Below are positions 25,349-34,463 of a stretch of 40,263 bases of DNA, piece after piece. This DNA is from an uncultured Clostridium sp. Its GTDB lineage: Bacteria > Bacillota > Clostridia > TANB77 > CAG-508. The notes beneath the pieces are model-generated. The model was not told the DNA's origin, did not search any database, and worked only from the letters and a program-made list of their open reading frames with translations. Location of the stretch: NCBI GenBank assembly GCA_947427205.1, contig CANEHB010000018.1, positions 1 through 40,263 of the forward strand, given 5' to 3'. Each line of letters starts with the position of its first letter. Position 1 is the first letter of the stretch. A program made the position numbers and the translations under genes.

Positions 25349-25408
25349 ATAATATATAAAATTTATATTATTTTAAATTACTTTAAATCTTAGTAATATA
25401 TTTATGGT

Positions 25409-26635
25409 TTATTTTCTTTTTTTTCTCTTTTTAGTTTTCTTTTTTCCGAGAATGCTAATAGCAATAAGTAATAATAGAATTCCACTTATTAATATAAATA
25501 TACTAAAATCAGTTTGTGGAATTACATCACTTCCAGCTAAAATATTAGCACTATATTCGATATCATCAACTTTATATTTTATACTTCCAACTATGTCGCC
25601 AGAAGAGATAGGAGCAGTCAAATTTTCATTTAAATTTATTTCTGGTATAATTTGATTCATATCGATTGATTTATTATTTATAACGGTGATTGTTTCGTCA
25701 ATAAGCAAATCTAAATTTTTTGTTTCTTTTGTTCCATTTTCAATTTCAATAGTATCTATTAAAGTGTTTTTTTCTTTAATTTTTGTTAAAGTAAAATTAT
25801 CATATGCATAATCAAATAAAGTTTTACAATCTGTATATCTTGATTTTGAATCTTCTGCATTAAGAACAACTGCAATAAAATCTAATCCATCTCTTGAAGA
25901 TTCGGCAACTAGGCAATTTCCAGCTTGAGAAGTAAATCCAGTTTTTATTCCTATAGCATTTGAGTAGAAGTTGTCACCACTATCTGGATTGATTAATTCA
26001 TTAGTAGTAGTGAACGATCTATCTGCTTCAGAATGTTTATTTGTTGCTGGTAATGTATATGAAGTAGTAGATACTAAATTTCTAAAAGTTTCATTTTTCA
26101 TTCCATATTGAGCCATAAGATATAAATCATATGCAGAGGAATAATGTCTTTGACTATGTATTCCATTTGGATTTACAAAATTTGTTTCTTTACATCCAAT
26201 TTCTTTTGCTTTTGCATTCATCATAGAAGAAAAATTATCTATAGTTCCTGCAACATGTTCTGCAAGAACATAAGCAGCATCATTTGCTGATTTTACCATC
26301 AGAGCATATAACAGATCTTTTACTGATATTTCTTCACCTACTTGAATGTCACAAGTTACGTAGCCAGTAGGAATATTAGATAAGGCTGTTTCTGATACAG
26401 TTACAATATCTGAAAGATCACAATTTTCAATTACTAAGATTGCTGTCATAATTTTAGTTGTACTAGCAGGATACATTTGTCTAGTTGAACTTTTTTCATA
26501 AAGTATACGACCAGTACTAGTTTCTACAAGTATTGCTCCTTTAGCAGTAATACTTGGTTGTACTGCTAAAGTGCAGGTTTGCAAGCAAAATAAAATTACT
26601 AGCATAAATATAAATATTTTATTTTTAATTTTCAT
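25409..26635 (-). CDS. D-alanyl-D-alanine carboxypeptidase (class A low-MW PBP)
   Basis: 408 residues with AGAGGAT before the ATG. A signal peptide (1-24) is followed by a peptidase S11 domain with all three active-site motifs: S58-T-T-K61, S116-A-N118 and K231-T-G233. Then a DacA C-terminal beta domain, a membrane helix (about 376-396) and a very basic tail (KKKTKKRKKRK). It trims the terminal D-Ala of peptidoglycan stem peptides outside the membrane. A tail helix with a basic end, rather than an amphipathic one, is typical of Clostridia. It is convergent with the LCP gene and may be dacF- or dacB-like. Confidence 0.94.
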   Translation of the reverse strand: MKIKNKIFIFMLVILFCLQTCTLAVQPSITAKGAILVETSTGRILYEKSSTRQMYPASTTKIMTAILVIENCDLSDIVTVSETALSNIPTGYVTCDIQVGEEISVKDLLYALMVKSANDAAYVLAEHVAGTIDNFSSMMNAKAKEIGCKETNFVNPNGIHSQRHYSSAYDLYLMAQYGMKNETFRNLVSTTSYTLPATNKHSEADRSFTTTNELINPDSGDNFYSNAIGIKTGFTSQAGNCLVAESSRDGLDFIAVVLNAEDSKSRYTDCKTLFDYAYDNFTLTKIKEKNTLIDTIEIENGTKETKNLDLLIDETITVINNKSIDMNQIIPEINLNENLTAPISSGDIVGSIKYKVDDIEYSANILAGSDVIPQTDFSIFILISGILLLLIAISILGKKKTKKRKKRK

Positions 26636-27002
26636 ATAATCCTCTTATTATTTAAAAGATATGGAATAATAGTAATATTGTTATATTTTAGAAAGTCTTT
26701 TTTTTACAACCTGTAATATAGATTGTGATGTCTACTTTTATTCAAAAATATGATATATCAAAACTTGACAAAATTCAATAAAAAACAAAAAACAAATTAA
26801 AATATAATATTTAATTGATGTTAAATCTATATTAAACATTTTAAAAGGTTGGTAATTATATTACAAGTTTATTTTGAGAAATTTGAAATATAAGAGGCAG
26901 TAATGTAAAAAATGAAATGTAAGACTAAGTTTGTAAAATTTTAATAAGTAAGATAAATCAGAAATTTAATAATATTAAAAATTTGTATTAAAGAAAGGAA
27001 AG
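26636..27002. other. AT-rich intergenic region
   Basis: 367 bases between the divergent dac and comEA-like genes. I see no ORF with a ribosome binding site. A TTGTAA with TATAAC at 18 bp (minus strand, near 26680-26712) could serve the dac gene. A TTGACA at 26765-26770 lacks a good -10 partner. Nothing else stands out. Confidence 0.5.
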
Positions 27003-27620
27003 ATGTATTTGAAGTTTTTAAAAAATATATTAGTAAAGATAATAACAATATTAATAATTTTGTTGCTTATTATATATAATTTTTTTATAAAAAAAGATAA
27101 GATAGAAGAGTTTTCATATAATGACATATTAGTAGAAAAAGAGCAAGAAGATATATTGATAGAAGAATCTATTAATATAAAGGTATATGTTACAGGAGAA
27201 GTAAATAATCCAGGAGTAATAGAATTACCAGAGGGTTCTAGGATAGAAGATGCAATTAATTTATCAGGTGGAATTACTAATTTAGCAAATTTATCAGAAG
27301 TAAATTTAGCATATAGTTTGGAAGATGGTCAGAAATTATATATACCAAGTATTAATGATGAAGCTGAAACGCAATATATATCAGTTGAAAATGGGGAAAA
27401 AGTAATAGAGAACGGGAAAAGCAATAGTTCAAAAGTAAATATAAATAGAGGAGATATTAACGAACTAAAAAATTTACCAGGAGTAGGAGAAGCTTTAGCA
27501 CAAAGAATAATTACATATAGAAATGAAAACGGAAAGTTTAAAAATGTAGAAGATTTAAAGAATGTAAGTGGAATAGGAGAAAAGAAATATGATAGTTTAA
27601 AAGAATATATTGATGTATAA
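27003..27620 (+). CDS. comEA: ComEA-like DNA-binding protein (SLBB plus helix-hairpin-helix)
   Basis: 205 residues. An N-terminal membrane anchor (about 6-26) is followed by an SLBB domain (about 57-115; VYVTGEVNNPGVIELPEGSR) and a C-terminal ComEA helix-hairpin-helix pair (about 145-204; VNINRGDINELKNLPGVGEA, then NVSGIGEKKYDSL). In competent bacteria ComEA binds incoming DNA outside the membrane. The comEC and comEB genes are not adjacent, so a role in uptake is likely but unproved. The AAAGGA site is only 3 bases from ATG 27003 but 9 from TTG 27009, which may be the true start. Confidence 0.9.
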   Translation: MYLKFLKNILVKIITILIILLLIIYNFFIKKDKIEEFSYNDILVEKEQEDILIEESINIKVYVTGEVNNPGVIELPEGSRIEDAINLSGGITNLANLSEVNLAYSLEDGQKLYIPSINDEAETQYISVENGEKVIENGKSNSSKVNINRGDINELKNLPGVGEALAQRIITYRNENGKFKNVEDLKNVSGIGEKKYDSLKEYIDV

Positions 27621-27665
27621 CTTAAATATTGTAAAAGAATTTATTAGAAGTTTTATATATTGTAG

Positions 27666-27725
27666 ATATAGATCTCTTTTTTATAATAAAAAAAGAGAGT
27701 CTATTTAAAATACATAGATTCTCTT
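27666..27725. terminator. overlapping terminator hairpins between convergent genes
   Basis: ctctttttt/aaaaaaagag (near 27672-27695) and agagagtctat/atagattctct (near 27693-27725, one wobble) lie between the convergent comEA-like and ArsC-like genes. Confidence 0.6.
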
Positions 27726-27741
27726 CTTTATATGTATGTAA

Positions 27742-28101
27742 TTAGGATTTTATTTCATTTTTCCATTCTTCTTCTTTAAAACCAATTAAAACTTTATTTC
27801 TTTTAACTAAAATTGGTCTTTTAATTAACATTCCATTACTAGAAAGTAATCTTATTTTTTCTTCATCTGAAGAATTTTTAAGTTCCTCTTTAAGATTCAT
27901 GCTTCTGTAAAGTAATCCACTAGTATTAAAAAATTTACTTACAGGTAATCCACTTGCTTCAATTATAGATTTTAATTCTTCATAAGTAGGTGTTTCTGTT
28001 ACAATATGTCTTTCATTGTATTTTATATTATTTTCATCTAAAAATTTTTTTGCCTTTTGGCATGTTGAACATTTTGGATAATGTATAAAAATATAGTTCA
28101 T
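27742..28101 (-). CDS. ArsC/Spx-family thioredoxin-fold protein
   Basis: 119 residues of thioredoxin-like fold. C11-S-T-C14 near the N-terminus (HYPKCSTCQKAKKFL), the FNTSG motif (58-62) and R95-P96 in LIKRPILV match the ArsC family. With a CxxC motif it fits the Spx/YffB/MgsR-like subgroup, which includes both reductases and RNA-polymerase-binding redox regulators. No arsenic genes are near, so arsenate reduction should not be assumed. Full length. An extended -10 (minus-strand TGATATAAT, plus 28208-28216) lies upstream, beside an inverted repeat. Confidence 0.85.
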   Translation of the reverse strand: MNYIFIHYPKCSTCQKAKKFLDENNIKYNERHIVTETPTYEELKSIIEASGLPVSKFFNTSGLLYRSMNLKEELKNSSDEEKIRLLSSNGMLIKRPILVKRNKVLIGFKEEEWKNEIKS

Positions 28102-28481
28102 TTTATTACTTCCTTATTTATGTATTTAGGATTTATTTAGTGGTTCCTATAACCGTAAATTATTGAAATATTAGATAGTTTCTAATATTGTATACAAATA
28201 CTTTATTATTATATCACGTTTTTATGTAAATTTCCACCCTTTTTTGTAAAAATTTACATAAAATTGAAAGAATTGTTAACCAGAAAGGAAGTAATATTTG
28301 AATTATATATGATTAAATTAATGTATGTTAATACTTTATATAATATATTCTATAAAATAAATTAATGTCGAAGGAATAAGAAAAAGTAATTTAGTTAAAA
28401 AAGTAAATTCTATATAATAAGAAAATTAGTTATATGCATAAGAAATTGTATAGTTAAAATTTATTGTAATTTATAATCAAT
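28102..28481. promoter_or_regulatory. intergenic region with an inverted repeat upstream of the ArsC/Spx-like gene
   Basis: No gene seen. atgtaaattt (28224-28233) and aaatttacat (28250-28259) are perfect 10-bp complements 16 bp apart, just upstream of the extended -10 (minus-strand TGATATAAT) that would drive the ArsC/Spx-like gene. A plausible operator. The rest (28260-28481) is plain AT-rich sequence. Confidence 0.4.
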
Positions 28482-28546
28482 ATGATATAATTTTACTAAA
28501 AGTAGAGGTGTATTGGTAAAACCTATTAAAACCAAAATTATATCAT
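28482..28546. promoter_or_regulatory. 13-bp perfect inverted repeat and promoter before the membrane protein gene
   Basis: atgatataatttt (28482-28494) and aaaattatatcat (28534-28546) are perfect complements separated by 39 bp. The left arm contains an extended -10 (TGATATAAT) reading rightward; the right arm contains the same element reading leftward and touches the GAGGAGA ribosome binding site at 28547-28553. It could be an operator pair or a pair of facing promoters. Confidence 0.5.
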
Positions 28547-28558
28547 GAGGAGATAATA

Positions 28559-30184
28559 ATGAAAAAAGAAAGTAGAAAAATTGCAATTATTTTTTCTATA
28601 ATTATAGCAATATTTACAATAGGAATAGTTCCTAAAACTTTTCAAAACGATACCTTTTTCAATATTTCAATAGGAAAGTATCTTTTAGATAATCGTTCTA
28701 TAGATATGCAGGAACATTTTTCTTGGGTTCAAGGATTAACGTATACATATTCTCATTGGGCTTTTGACATTGTTACATATCTAATCTACAATACTTTTGG
28801 ATTTACAGGAATTTATATAGGAGTAGTAATATTTGCAATCGTAACTAATATCATTTTATTTAATTTATTAAATAAAAGAAATAATTCACCAATAATAGCA
28901 TTACTTATAACTTTAATATCAATATATATTATTAGAAGTGCTTATACAGCTAGATCACAAATAGTATCTTTTGTATGTTTTATTATAGAAATATATGCAA
29001 TAGAAAAGTTTATAGAAACAAATAAGAAAAGATATGGAGTACTGTTAATAATTTTATCAATAGTAATTGCAAACTTTCATGCCGCAACTTGGCCATTATA
29101 TTTAGTATTATTTATGCCATATTTAGGAGCTGCTTTCTTAAATTTAATATCTGCAAAAAACATATATACAATAATGAAAAATAGAGCAGAGAAGAAATTA
29201 AGAAAATTACCAAAGAATTCTCCAAAAGTAAAGAAATATGAAGAGGATGTTAAAGATTACAGTAAATTTATAGAAGAAATAAAACCACCAAGATATACAA
29301 AAATATCAAGAAGAGAAAATTATAATGGAAAAGCTTTAATTATTTTATTAATAGTAATTTCATTAACAGGACTAATAACGCCAATACATGGAACACCATA
29401 CACATATATAATAAAATCAATGCTTGGACCAAGTAATTTTGAAAATAATGCTTCAATAGATTTTATAGCAGAAATGCAACCAATAGTACCAGCCAATAGT
29501 ATACCTTTAATTGTTTTTTTAATATTACTTGTAGGATTTTTAACATTTATGCCTACAAAATTAAAAGTAGAACATGGATTTTTAATAGCTGGTTTACTAA
29601 TAATGACAATTAGTAGTGTAAGATATGTGTATTTATTAGTATTTTTGGGAAGCTATGTATTAGTAGATTTACTTAGTCAATGTGTTAAAGAATTTATACC
29701 TGAAGATATGGTATCATTAGAAAAAATATGTTTAAGACCTATAGTAATTATATTTTTTATAGTATTTACTTGTGTTTTTTCTACATCTAAATATTTAATG
29801 AGAATGGAAAATCAATATGTAGATGAGAAGTTATATCCAGTTGGAGCTACAGAATATATAAAAAATAATTTAGATTATAAGAAAATGAGAATTTATAATT
29901 CTTATAACAATGGAAGCTATTTGATGCTTAATGATATACCAATATTTATAGATTCAAGATTAGATGTATATTGTAGTGAATTTAATGATACTGATGTTTT
30001 TTATGATTATGTACAAGTAGCGCAAGGAAAACAAAATTATGAAGATATTTTTACTAAAAACGATTTTACGCATATTCTAATTTATAATGATGAAATAATT
30101 TATAATTATATAAAAAATGATGAAAATTATAAGGTACTGTATGAAGATGAATATTTTACTTTGTATGAAAGAAATGTTAAATAA
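28559..30184 (+). CDS. polytopic membrane protein, probable GT-C-type glycosyltransferase
   Basis: 541 residues, about 10-11 membrane helices in two groups (residues 8-190 and 258-420) split by a basic cytosolic segment (about 205-250). The first extracytoplasmic loop contains QNDTFFNISIGKYLL and a WVQGLTYTYSHWAFD motif, which resembles the acidic loop of GT-C polyprenyl-phosphate-sugar transferases. The C-terminal 120 residues form a soluble extracytoplasmic domain (IYNSYNNGSYLML, FIDSRLDVY). I cannot name a specific substrate. GAGGAGA precedes the ATG. It is followed by the sortase gene in the same direction, with a gap of about 145 bases. Confidence 0.65.
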   Translation: MKKESRKIAIIFSIIIAIFTIGIVPKTFQNDTFFNISIGKYLLDNRSIDMQEHFSWVQGLTYTYSHWAFDIVTYLIYNTFGFTGIYIGVVIFAIVTNIILFNLLNKRNNSPIIALLITLISIYIIRSAYTARSQIVSFVCFIIEIYAIEKFIETNKKRYGVLLIILSIVIANFHAATWPLYLVLFMPYLGAAFLNLISAKNIYTIMKNRAEKKLRKLPKNSPKVKKYEEDVKDYSKFIEEIKPPRYTKISRRENYNGKALIILLIVISLTGLITPIHGTPYTYIIKSMLGPSNFENNASIDFIAEMQPIVPANSIPLIVFLILLVGFLTFMPTKLKVEHGFLIAGLLIMTISSVRYVYLLVFLGSYVLVDLLSQCVKEFIPEDMVSLEKICLRPIVIIFFIVFTCVFSTSKYLMRMENQYVDEKLYPVGATEYIKNNLDYKKMRIYNSYNNGSYLMLNDIPIFIDSRLDVYCSEFNDTDVFYDYVQVAQGKQNYEDIFTKNDFTHILIYNDEIIYNYIKNDENYKVLYEDEYFTLYERNVK

Positions 30185-30328
30185 AAAATATTAAAGGCTA
30201 TATTTAATATAGTTTTTAATCGTACTGCATTGAATTTTGTGTTTTTAATATTAAATATCGTTTACTTTTGTTAAATAATTTCATTGAAATTTTTTTTAAG
30301 ATTATCTATAATAAATATGGTGAGTATA

Positions 30329-31114
30329 ATGAAAGAAGAAAAAACAAAAGACTGGCTTTTTATAGCTTTTAGAATAATATCAATATTTATAATTGTTATT
30401 TGCTTAATATTTTTATATATTTGGCATAAACATAATACAGCAAATGGAGATATTCAAGAAGAATTAAATTCATATGCTAAGGTAGTAGAAGATGTTATTG
30501 AAAATAATAGTGAAGAGGAAAGTCCAGAAGTAGCAGAAGAGCAAGTGAATGTGTTGTCAGTTGACTTTGCAAGTTTAAAAGAAAAAAATCCAGACACAGT
30601 AGCATGGGTAAAAGTAGATAATACAAATATAGATTTTCCAGTAGTAAAATCAGCAGATAACAACTACTACTTAAAACGTAATTTTAATAGACAATCAAAT
30701 GGAGCAGGATGGATATATGCAGATTATAGAACTTCGTTTGACGAACTTAGCCAAAATACAGTAATTTATGGGCATAATAGAAGAAATGGAACAATGTTTA
30801 GTAATTTAACTTTTTTACTAGATAATAATTGGTTTTCAGATGAAAATAATAAAAAATTTTATTTTAGTACAGAAAGTAGCAACTATATAGCAGAAATATT
30901 TTCGGTTTATTCAATGAAAGAAAGTAGTGTAAGAACTGTGACAGATTTTCCAGATAATACACAATTTGAAGAGTTTATAAATTCTGTTAAAAGTATGAGT
31001 AATTACGATTTTGGTGTTGAGGTAAGTGCTGAAGATAAAGTTATTACTTTATGTACTTGTGGAAATAACACTAAATATAGAATTTTAGTTCATGCTAAGT
31101 TGGTTAAAAAATAG
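30329..31114 (+). CDS. srtB: class B sortase
   Basis: 261 residues from ATG 30329 (GGTGAG 5 bases upstream); an in-frame upstream TTG at 30284 has no ribosome binding site. N-terminal membrane anchor (about 9-32), an acidic linker, then a sortase fold with H149 (YGHNRRNG), C244 in TLCTC and R251. The long insertion before the catalytic Cys and the VHAKL ending are class B features. Sortases of this class join surface proteins or pilus subunits through NPQTN-like or related signals. No sorting-signal protein is in this window; the giant protein lacks one. Confidence 0.93.
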   Translation: MKEEKTKDWLFIAFRIISIFIIVICLIFLYIWHKHNTANGDIQEELNSYAKVVEDVIENNSEEESPEVAEEQVNVLSVDFASLKEKNPDTVAWVKVDNTNIDFPVVKSADNNYYLKRNFNRQSNGAGWIYADYRTSFDELSQNTVIYGHNRRNGTMFSNLTFLLDNNWFSDENNKKFYFSTESSNYIAEIFSVYSMKESSVRTVTDFPDNTQFEEFINSVKSMSNYDFGVEVSAEDKVITLCTCGNNTKYRILVHAKLVKK

Positions 31115-31124
31115 AAATATAGAG

Positions 31125-31163
31125 AAACCACATTTTTATAAAGTGTGGTTTTAATATTTTTTT
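31125..31163 (+). terminator. terminator of the sortase gene
   Basis: aaaccaca pairs with tgtggttt, then a T-rich tail. Confidence 0.75.
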
Positions 31164-31333
31164 ATTTTATTATAAAAATATTTTATCAGTTTTTAAGGTT
31201 TTGAAAAAGTTTTTATTTTATTATTTAAAAATGGTATATTTAGAAAAATATTACATAAAATATATTAAAGAGTAAAATAAACTTAAAAAATGAGTGAAAT
31301 TGGCTTGAATCTAAATAAATTTGAAAAAATGTA

Positions 31334-31362
31334 TTGACAAAGCTAGTTTACAGTAGTATAAT
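31334..31362 (+). promoter_or_regulatory. consensus promoter of initiator tRNA
   Basis: TTGACA (31334-31339), 17 bp, TATAAT (31357-31362): a perfect sigma-A consensus 16 bp before the tRNA. Confidence 0.9.
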
Positions 31363-31378
31363 TAATTTCGTTAAACAT

Positions 31379-31454
<76 letters not shown>

Positions 31455-31465
31455 AAAATTTTATT

Positions 31466-31499
31466 AGAGTCGCAAGAGATTGTGGACTCTTATTTTTTT
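31466..31499 (+). terminator. terminator behind initiator tRNA
   Basis: agagtc (31466-31471) pairs with gactct (31485-31490), followed by a T-rich tract. It lies outside the tRNA, so it is probably carried by element C. Confidence 0.65.
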
Positions 31500-31524
31500 G
31501 ACTTTGACGTAATTTTAACGTAAA

Positions 31525-31552
31525 TGGGGACAGCTTGGGGACACAGGCTGTC
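31525..31552. repeat. arm-like repeats beside the element C attachment site
   Basis: Two direct tggggaca copies (31525-31532 and 31536-31543), overlapped by a gacagc/gctgtc inverted repeat (31529-31534 with 31547-31552), about 75 bp from the tRNA end. GC-rich sites of this kind fit integrase arm or excisionase sites; inferred. Confidence 0.4.
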
Positions 31553-31630
31553 AAAACCCTTTTAAATAGACTAAAACACGACTTGTGGTTTTAAAAAAGC
31601 AATTTTTGTAATTATATTGAAAAAGAGTAA

Positions 31631-32821
31631 TTAGCTTTTATCTACTAATAAATTTTGCAAGACTATACCTGCACTTCTATTATGAGAAGCTAAAGGATGG
31701 ACATAGAAATTAAATGTTGTACTTATTTGAGCATGTCCTAATCTTGCTGCTACAACTGCTACATCTACATTTTGTGAAATAAGAAGAGTAGCATTTGTAT
31801 GTCTGATACCATGAAAATTAATTACAGGTAGTCCAATTCTTTTAATAAATTTACCAAACCATTTACTTACTGTATCTGGGTGCATAGGTTTTCCGTTATC
31901 TTGAACAAATAACCTATCAGAATCGTGCCAAAATTCACCACAAAGCTCTTTTTGATTATTATACCATATTTTATATTCTTCTAACATTTCAACCACTGAA
32001 TCAGGTATAGAAACATTTCTATATGAACTTGATGTTTTTGGTTCTTTTGTATATATACCTTTTTCAGGAAGATATTGGCTTGCTTTATTTATAGCAATTT
32101 CTTTATTCTTGAAATCGATATCATTCCATTCAAGCCCCATTAATTCTCCAAGTCTTGCACCTGTAAAAACATCTAAAATGATTGCAACTTTATATTTCAT
32201 TTCGTTTTCTTGAAGTGTATTCAAGTTATTTAAAAGAACTTTACATTGTTCATCATCATAGAATTTACGTTTTGCCCTAGAAGCTCTTGGTGGTTGAACT
32301 CTTTCAGCAGGATTAAATGGTATTAGTTGCCAATATACAGCTTTGTGTAGCATAGAACTTATTAATCTATGATGTTCTAGAATAGTTTTCTTAGATAATG
32401 GTTTTAAGGTTCTTTCTCCATTATTTTTAGCAAGTCTTCGTATTTGAGTATCTTGTTCTAGCATATCATATAATTTCATAAGATCTGTTGGTTTGATTTT
32501 TTCTAAAGTAAAAGAACCTAAATATGGTAGAATTCGAGTTTCTAGCATTCTTACATATCTTTTATATGTTGAAGGTGCTAATTCTTTTTCACCATAATTT
32601 ATTTGCCATACATGAAAGAATTCTTCAAATGTTATAGGCTTTCCTTCTGGAATAAGTCCATGATTTGCTTCAGTTACAAATTCAGCTAATGCTATTTCTG
32701 CATCTTTGCGAGAACCATGAATTGTTTTTGTTCTTTTAGCTCTAGAACCATCTAAATTCTTACCAGTTGATACTATTAACCTGTAAGTATTTTCACCTCT
32801 TTTTTCAATACTCCCAGCCAT
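31631..32821 (-). CDS. tyrosine recombinase / integrase of element C
   Basis: 396 residues from the ATG at 32821. AAAGGAGG lies 11 bases upstream and also overlaps a GTG at 32833 that would add four residues. AP2-like arm-binding N-terminus (SIEKRGENTYRLIVSTGKN), SAM-like domain (about 60-165) and catalytic domain with R223 (GARLGEL), H337 and R340 (HGIRH), H363 (LGHAQ) and nucleophile Y373. All catalytic residues are present. It is transcribed toward the tRNA-Met attachment site, the classic arrangement. It is Tn916/ICE-type in size and not closely like the element B integrase. Confidence 0.95.
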   Translation of the reverse strand: MAGSIEKRGENTYRLIVSTGKNLDGSRAKRTKTIHGSRKDAEIALAEFVTEANHGLIPEGKPITFEEFFHVWQINYGEKELAPSTYKRYVRMLETRILPYLGSFTLEKIKPTDLMKLYDMLEQDTQIRRLAKNNGERTLKPLSKKTILEHHRLISSMLHKAVYWQLIPFNPAERVQPPRASRAKRKFYDDEQCKVLLNNLNTLQENEMKYKVAIILDVFTGARLGELMGLEWNDIDFKNKEIAINKASQYLPEKGIYTKEPKTSSSYRNVSIPDSVVEMLEEYKIWYNNQKELCGEFWHDSDRLFVQDNGKPMHPDTVSKWFGKFIKRIGLPVINFHGIRHTNATLLISQNVDVAVVAARLGHAQISTTFNFYVHPLASHNRSAGIVLQNLLVDKS

Positions 32822-32880
32822 TGCCTTTTTCACCTCCTTTCGGCATAACTATGGGTGGGAGAGGATATGTATATATTTAT

Positions 32881-34020
32881 TTAAATATTTTTTTCATCGT
32901 ATGTATCAAATTTATCAATACTTTTCTTCATCCATTCGTTTAATTCACTTTCAGTTGTTTTTCCTTTTTTATATTTTTTTAAGTTTTGTTGAGAAGATTG
33001 TTTCCATTGAGCAAAATATTTTGCTTTTTCGCTATAAGGATTTATTTTTCCTCTTTGAATTTGCATTAATATTCTTTGATATGTCTTCTTGTATAGCTTA
33101 TAAGCTTCTACATCTCCAATACTTTTTTTAAATGTTTCAGCAGCACCTATAACCCTACAAGATTTTTCATCCTTATAATAAACAATATCACAATATATTT
33201 CAGATTCCTTTGATGTAGGAATAAAGTATTTACCACAATTTTGACATTTTTTAATAGTAACATATGTATTCATTGCAATTTCATTTAAAGAAACAAATAT
33301 CATATTAGATAAGTATGATGAGTGATAAATGTGACTTGTTTTATAGCTTAGTTTTCCATCTTTGATACTTTTTCTAATTTTACTTGGATTAGCTAAGTTT
33401 GGACTTAATCCATCTGTTCCATTAACAAATAAGGTATTAAAATAGATATTTGTTTGCCTAGTATAATTATATAAATCGTTTCTTAAAGCATAAGATAGAA
33501 ATTTAATATGAGATAGCTCGTCTTTATAAGAATCCGAATTATCTAAATTATATACAAAATTAATACACTCTCTAATTTGTTTTTGTAATTCTATAATTCT
33601 ATCCTTTGATTGTTCAAAAATTTCAGTAAAATATGTAAAAAATTCACTGGGAACTTTACATACTTTAGCTTTAGATATACTATTCACATATTCTTTTAAC
33701 AGTTCAATTCCATAAAATCCAAAGAAAGTATTATAAGCTGTTAGAGAATTTGAAAAGTCAGCATTTAAAAATCTAATTAGAAACATTCCATATTTTTCTT
33801 CTAATGGATGAAAATAGTCTCTTTTAACTAAAGAACATTTAGTATTAGGAAATTTATAAGAGGTATGTTCTAATAATATTTCTTTATATGTATTATTTAT
33901 TTTTTTATTAAATGTTAAATTACAATCCATTAAAGGTGTTACATAGAACTCCTTTTTTTCTTTTTTATTAAACCATATAGTGAAACCACTATCAGTTGGT
34001 ATTTCGGGGTTTTTAAACAT
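32881..34020 (-). CDS. DUF6076-like protein with a zinc-ribbon motif
   Basis: 379 residues, soluble. The N-terminal 230 residues are helical and unassigned. Near residues 262-287 lies a putative zinc knuckle (CQNCGKYFIPTS, then IYCD), followed by a KSC segment and a basic helical C-terminus. I associate this CxxC-YFIP-YCD pattern with the DUF6076 family of Firmicutes mobile elements, whose function is unknown. AAGGAG precedes the ATG. It is oriented with the integrase and divergent from the replication genes. It could be a regulator, an abortive-infection protein or an integration partner. Confidence 0.6.
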   Translation of the reverse strand: MFKNPEIPTDSGFTIWFNKKEKKEFYVTPLMDCNLTFNKKINNTYKEILLEHTSYKFPNTKCSLVKRDYFHPLEEKYGMFLIRFLNADFSNSLTAYNTFFGFYGIELLKEYVNSISKAKVCKVPSEFFTYFTEIFEQSKDRIIELQKQIRECINFVYNLDNSDSYKDELSHIKFLSYALRNDLYNYTRQTNIYFNTLFVNGTDGLSPNLANPSKIRKSIKDGKLSYKTSHIYHSSYLSNMIFVSLNEIAMNTYVTIKKCQNCGKYFIPTSKESEIYCDIVYYKDEKSCRVIGAAETFKKSIGDVEAYKLYKKTYQRILMQIQRGKINPYSEKAKYFAQWKQSSQQNLKKYKKGKTTESELNEWMKKSIDKFDTYDEKNI

Positions 34021-34045
34021 TACTTGTCAACTCCTTAGTATATTC

Positions 34046-34151
34046 TGTGAGAAATTTAAAATATATTTTATGAATTTTCTTGACTTTTAATGAAAAGGTA
34101 TATATAATGTGAATGTAAAAAATCAAAAATATCTGATGTGAATTTCTCACA
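34046..34151. promoter_or_regulatory. paired operator-like inverted repeats around a promoter
   Basis: tgtgagaaatt (34046-34056) and its perfect complement aatttctcaca (34141-34151) flank the rightward promoter at 34080-34108. Such paired sites are typical of looping or bidirectional repression between divergent genes (here the DUF6076-like and xis-like genes). Confidence 0.5.
34080..34108 (+). promoter_or_regulatory. promoter of the replication and mobilization genes of element C
   Basis: TTGACT (34080-34085), 17 bp, TATAAT (34103-34108). Confidence 0.7.
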
Positions 34152-34253
34152 AAACTATTTTACAATAAATAAAATAAAAAATCAATAGATATCATGATTT
34201 TTTACAAAAGTTTTCAATTAAATATGAATTTATAGGAAAGGGGGAATCTATCA

Positions 34254-34448
34254 GTGGTACAGGAAGTAAAAAGGACAACATTAACAATGAAAGAAGCAGC
34301 TGATTATTTAGGAATATCATATTGGCTCATTAATCAATTAGCAAAAAGAAAGCAAATTCCTTGTTCTAAAGTCGGCGGAAAGTATTTATTCAGAGTGAAA
34401 GTATTAGATGAATATCTAACACAAAAAGAAGAAGCATCGGTACAATAG
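34254..34448 (+). CDS. excisionase-like HTH_17 DNA-binding protein
   Basis: 64 residues from a GTG start with AAAGGGGG at 9 bases. It is a compact winged HTH: LTMKEAADYLGISYWLINQL, then IPCSKVGGKYLFRVKVLDEYL, which is the Xis/AlpA-like helix-turn-helix family used by mobile elements for excision or gene control. It is divergent from the integrase block, first in the rightward operon, and separated by 15 bases from the replisome organizer. Confidence 0.8.
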   Translation: MVQEVKRTTLTMKEAADYLGISYWLINQLAKRKQIPCSKVGGKYLFRVKVLDEYLTQKEEASVQ

Positions 34449-34463
34449 GAAGGAGGTAAGAAG

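Noticed and set aside
25404..25655. Plus-strand open frame of 83 codons
   Set aside because: It is antisense to the 3' end of the carboxypeptidase gene and has no ribosome binding site.
32901..33131. Plus-strand open frame of 76 codons
   Set aside because: Antisense to the DUF6076-like gene, with no ribosome binding site and composition typical of a shadow frame.
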